Positions 62,401 through 64,000 of a DNA stretch of 64,000 bases are shown in pieces. The notes beneath the pieces were generated by a model that was given only the letters and a program-made list of their open reading frames with translations, was not told the origin of the DNA and did no database searches. This DNA is from Breviolum minutum Mf 1.05b.01. Taxonomy: Eukaryota; Sar; Dinophyceae; Suessiales; Symbiodiniaceae. The stretch lies in assembly GCA_000507305.1 (NCBI GenBank), contig DF239290.1:62001-126000 (forward strand), in the 5' to 3' direction. The position numbers and the translations under genes are program-made. The first letter of the stretch is position 1, and each line of letters begins with the position of its first letter.

Positions 62401-62621
62401 AAATGGCAAATGTTAAGCCATGAAAACTTTGAGTCGATGGGATGTCATAGGGGGGGGTACTATATATGAAATAATTCATATCTGAACGTATCTATCAGCC
62501 TTCACTCCGATTTTTTTTGCATATAGTGTAGAAGGCAGGGTTTTTTAGGATCAAGGTTTGGTTTGAAGCAAGGGTTGGAGTGAGCTCTGAACCGAACACC
62601 TGAACACCTTAGACATGTGGG

Positions 62622-62740
62622 ACTACCCTCTAGCAAACTAACATGGGAATGGAAAATGAACCTTTTGAAGATGTCTTCCCATGTCTTCCCTATGAAAGAT
62701 GGGGAATTTCTATTGCCATATGTTAGTCTACCGGAGTATA
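62622..62740. mobile_element. MITE family E, copy 4
   Basis: accctctagcaaactaacat and atgttagtctaccggagta inverted. Inner gatgtcttcccatgtcttcc duplication. Confidence 0.75.
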
Positions 62741-62759
62741 TTTGTACTGTTCCAGCCGT

Positions 62760-62870
62760 TTCAACGAATACTTACCTTTTTGCTCCTAAATAATATGCAT
62801 GGCATCCCAAAAGAAAGACTCCGGTTGGCCTTCTTGGCGAAGGGAGACTCGTACTATCTATCATCAGTCC
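62760..62870 (+). CDS. Possible exon running into MITE N
   Basis: Plus frame NNMHGIPKERLRLAFLAKGD, then SYYLSS, continuing in frame through the N element to a stop at 63007. The first part is protein-like; the rest is repeat. No acceptor or motif is decisive. Confidence 0.3.
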
Positions 62871-62982
62871 CTAAGAATCCTGAACCCGGACCAGAGTGGC
62901 GTCATTTTGAGGACCCGGTCGACCCCTGCGTCATACAGGTTCAACCCTCCAACTATAAAGGTCCAGTGATTCTTGGAGTTTG
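62871..62982. mobile_element. MITE family N, copy 2
   Basis: ccctaagaatcctgaacccg to ggtccagtgattcttggag, with atacaggttcaaccctcc. Confidence 0.65.
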
Positions 62983-63059
62983 TCTTTCTTTTCCAACACC
63001 CAACTAATTGAAAGATGTTACTGATGACGGCACTGTGCGTGATTGGTTCACTGGTTCTA

Positions 63060-63200
63060 ATGGCTTACTACAATCCTCATATAACTAGGTAGGAATGTAT
63101 CCGCTATACCCAGGTTTTCACCAAAGACTATTGTTTTAGTAGGGAATTTTAATCATCCCAAATTGGGGACTATAATTTTAAGAGTCTTGGACTTCCAGGG
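63060..63200. mobile_element. Dispersed repeat W, copy 2
   Basis: tacaatcctcatataactag, gtaggaat, ttttcaccaaagac and gtcttggacttccaggg, as at 8770-9020. Confidence 0.45.
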
Positions 63201-63214
63201 AAAAAAAACAGCAA

Positions 63215-63365
63215 CTACCCATGGGTCAACTGGATCGCTGCCAAAATTGAACAAAATCTTCAATGCAGTCGTGGCGCAAACCACTCGCTCTTACTTACTG
63301 GTAGAGGAATGCATTTGCGGCACCATCTCCCAAACCAGCACGAACTGTTTCGCTCCGATCCATCC
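63215..63365 (+). CDS. Possible exon, unrecognised
   Basis: Plus strand KLNKIFNAVVAQTTRSYLLV, then EECICGTISQTSTNCFAPIH. An AG (atcttcaatgcag) and a GT (TTACTG/GTAGAG) would make a shorter exon of it. Ends at MITE A copy 20. Confidence 0.3.
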
Positions 63366-63379
63366 TTTTTTGCGCCGGT

Positions 63380-63510
63380 CGTTGGTGGTTTCAACCCAAC
63401 CTGTTTTGAAAAATATTATATCGTCAACATGGGAATCTTCCAACAAATATGGGAATTCTGGCCCAAATTTCGGGGTGAACACAAAAAATATTTGAGTTGC
63501 CACAACCTAG
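63380..63510. mobile_element. MITE family A, copy 20
   Basis: GTTGGTGGTTTCAACCC to TTTGAGTTGCCACAACC-TA, with an internal ttccaacaaatatgggaatt expansion. Confidence 0.8.
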
Positions 63511-64000
63511 TGGGTATGTTTACAGAAACCTCAAGAGTTATTGAGGTGTCCGAAGCTAGTCATAATTGAAAAAAAAACTTGGTATAATAAGCTGTATTGT
63601 AACCCTGGAACGAATGGTGTGGGAAAAAAAATATCCAACAAAACATTCTACGCCAACTTGATCCTCTACGAGGAGTATTTCGCCCCACTCAAAATAACCT
63701 GTTGAGAAGTGGCTGGAAAAAAACTCATGCTGTGATCCGATCACTTCAAAGTACATCTTAATATAACCCTATAACATCCTCTCCTCAAGAATCCAAAACC
63801 TATACCCTGTGAGTCAAAGAACATAAAAACAATAGTTTTATAAGGGATGAAGGGGCCATAACCAACTAATAAATTCCCAGAAAATATTGTATTTATTAGT
63901 GGGTTATGGGTGTGAAAGACCCGTCCAAAGAATCCACCCAAAATTTATATTTAATTGATTTTTTAGTGGTTTTTTAGTGAGTTTTCAGGGAATTTTGGGT
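63511..64000. other. Right edge, no gene identified
   Basis: AT-rich. A partial family-I-like piece (ctcaagaatccaaaaccta) lies at about 63785. The final tttttagtggttttttagtg repeat runs to the window end. Confidence 0.4.

Noticed and set aside
43000-63600. Recurrent 60-100 codon frames with FYFHPYLGK or CFIFTPI-type ends
   Set aside because: These are translations of the family-A MITE core, repeated in every copy.
1-64000. Prokaryotic operons, Shine-Dalgarno-led genes, rRNA or organellar genes
   Set aside because: No long contiguous coding frames, no rRNA-like conserved blocks, and splice-type borders throughout the credible coding pieces.

Overview
This is a eukaryotic nuclear window, not a prokaryotic one. 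Nothing resembles an operon, Shine-Dalgarno spacing or dense gene packing. Coding signal comes as short isolated exons with GT-AG borders and polypyrimidine tracts, separated by kilobases of AT-leaning DNA packed with short hairpin (MITE-like) elements. I see no rRNA, tRNA or CRISPR. A dinoflagellate-like microalga is my best guess. The support is a C5 cytosine methyltransferase exon in a mobile-element setting, a tyrosine-recombinase fossil, a Cys-rich C-terminus ending in an HGHKC pattern, and the extreme MITE load. No spliced-leader relic was found, so the taxon stays an inference.

Layout. 0-10 kb: a (gttgataaa)n minisatellite, several candidate exons and the first MITE clusters. 10-16 kb: MITEs, a TTG/GGTTGT repeat and a plausible two-exon gene end at 14.7-15.1 kb. 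16.8-18.1 kb: a MITE-poor island with two convergent gene ends. 18-36 kb: mostly nested MITEs, with scattered exon candidates at 28.9, 30.1, 31.6, 32.3 and 34.0 kb. 36-39 kb: GC-richer islands, including the best gene of the window, a methyltransferase exon (37227-38078, minus). It sits inside a split copy of the commonest MITE and is bounded by an 11-bp direct repeat. 40-45 kb: MITE arrays and a terminal exon whose acceptor has a MITE inserted in it. 45.4-46.4 kb: an unrecognised two-exon gene with a frame break. 48-52 kb: a second copy of a larger dispersed repeat, a degraded tyrosine recombinase and a small local duplication. 52.4-53.0 kb: a well-supported two-exon gene end. 53641-54031: a 391-base N gap flanked by copies of one element. 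54-64 kb: MITEs, one with a 146-bp insert bounded by a 12-bp direct repeat.

MITE families are lettered by terminal sequence. Most appear to duplicate TA, which suits a Tc1/mariner-type mobiliser. A: GGTGGTTTCAA ends. B: CAAGGTGGGCCC ends. C: CTTGGATGTCC ends. D: GAGGTTCAGGATACT ends. E and X: GTAAACTAACATAG and related CCTGAAACTAACA or GAAGTTTAACATAG ends. F: CTTGGAGGATCATCC ends. G: CCATGTATGGTATAT ends. H: CTTGGCAACCC to GATGTGCCAAG. I: CCCTAAGAATCCAG ends. J: CCCTAGGCATCCAATC. K: ACTGTTGATGG ends. L: TCTGGCCAAATTATA ends. M: TTGGATTTGCAT to CAAATCCAAG. N to Y are smaller groups. Coding calls rest on frame, splice consensus and composition, not on homology, except for the methyltransferase and the recombinase. 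Element borders given only by resemblance are good to about 5-10 bases.
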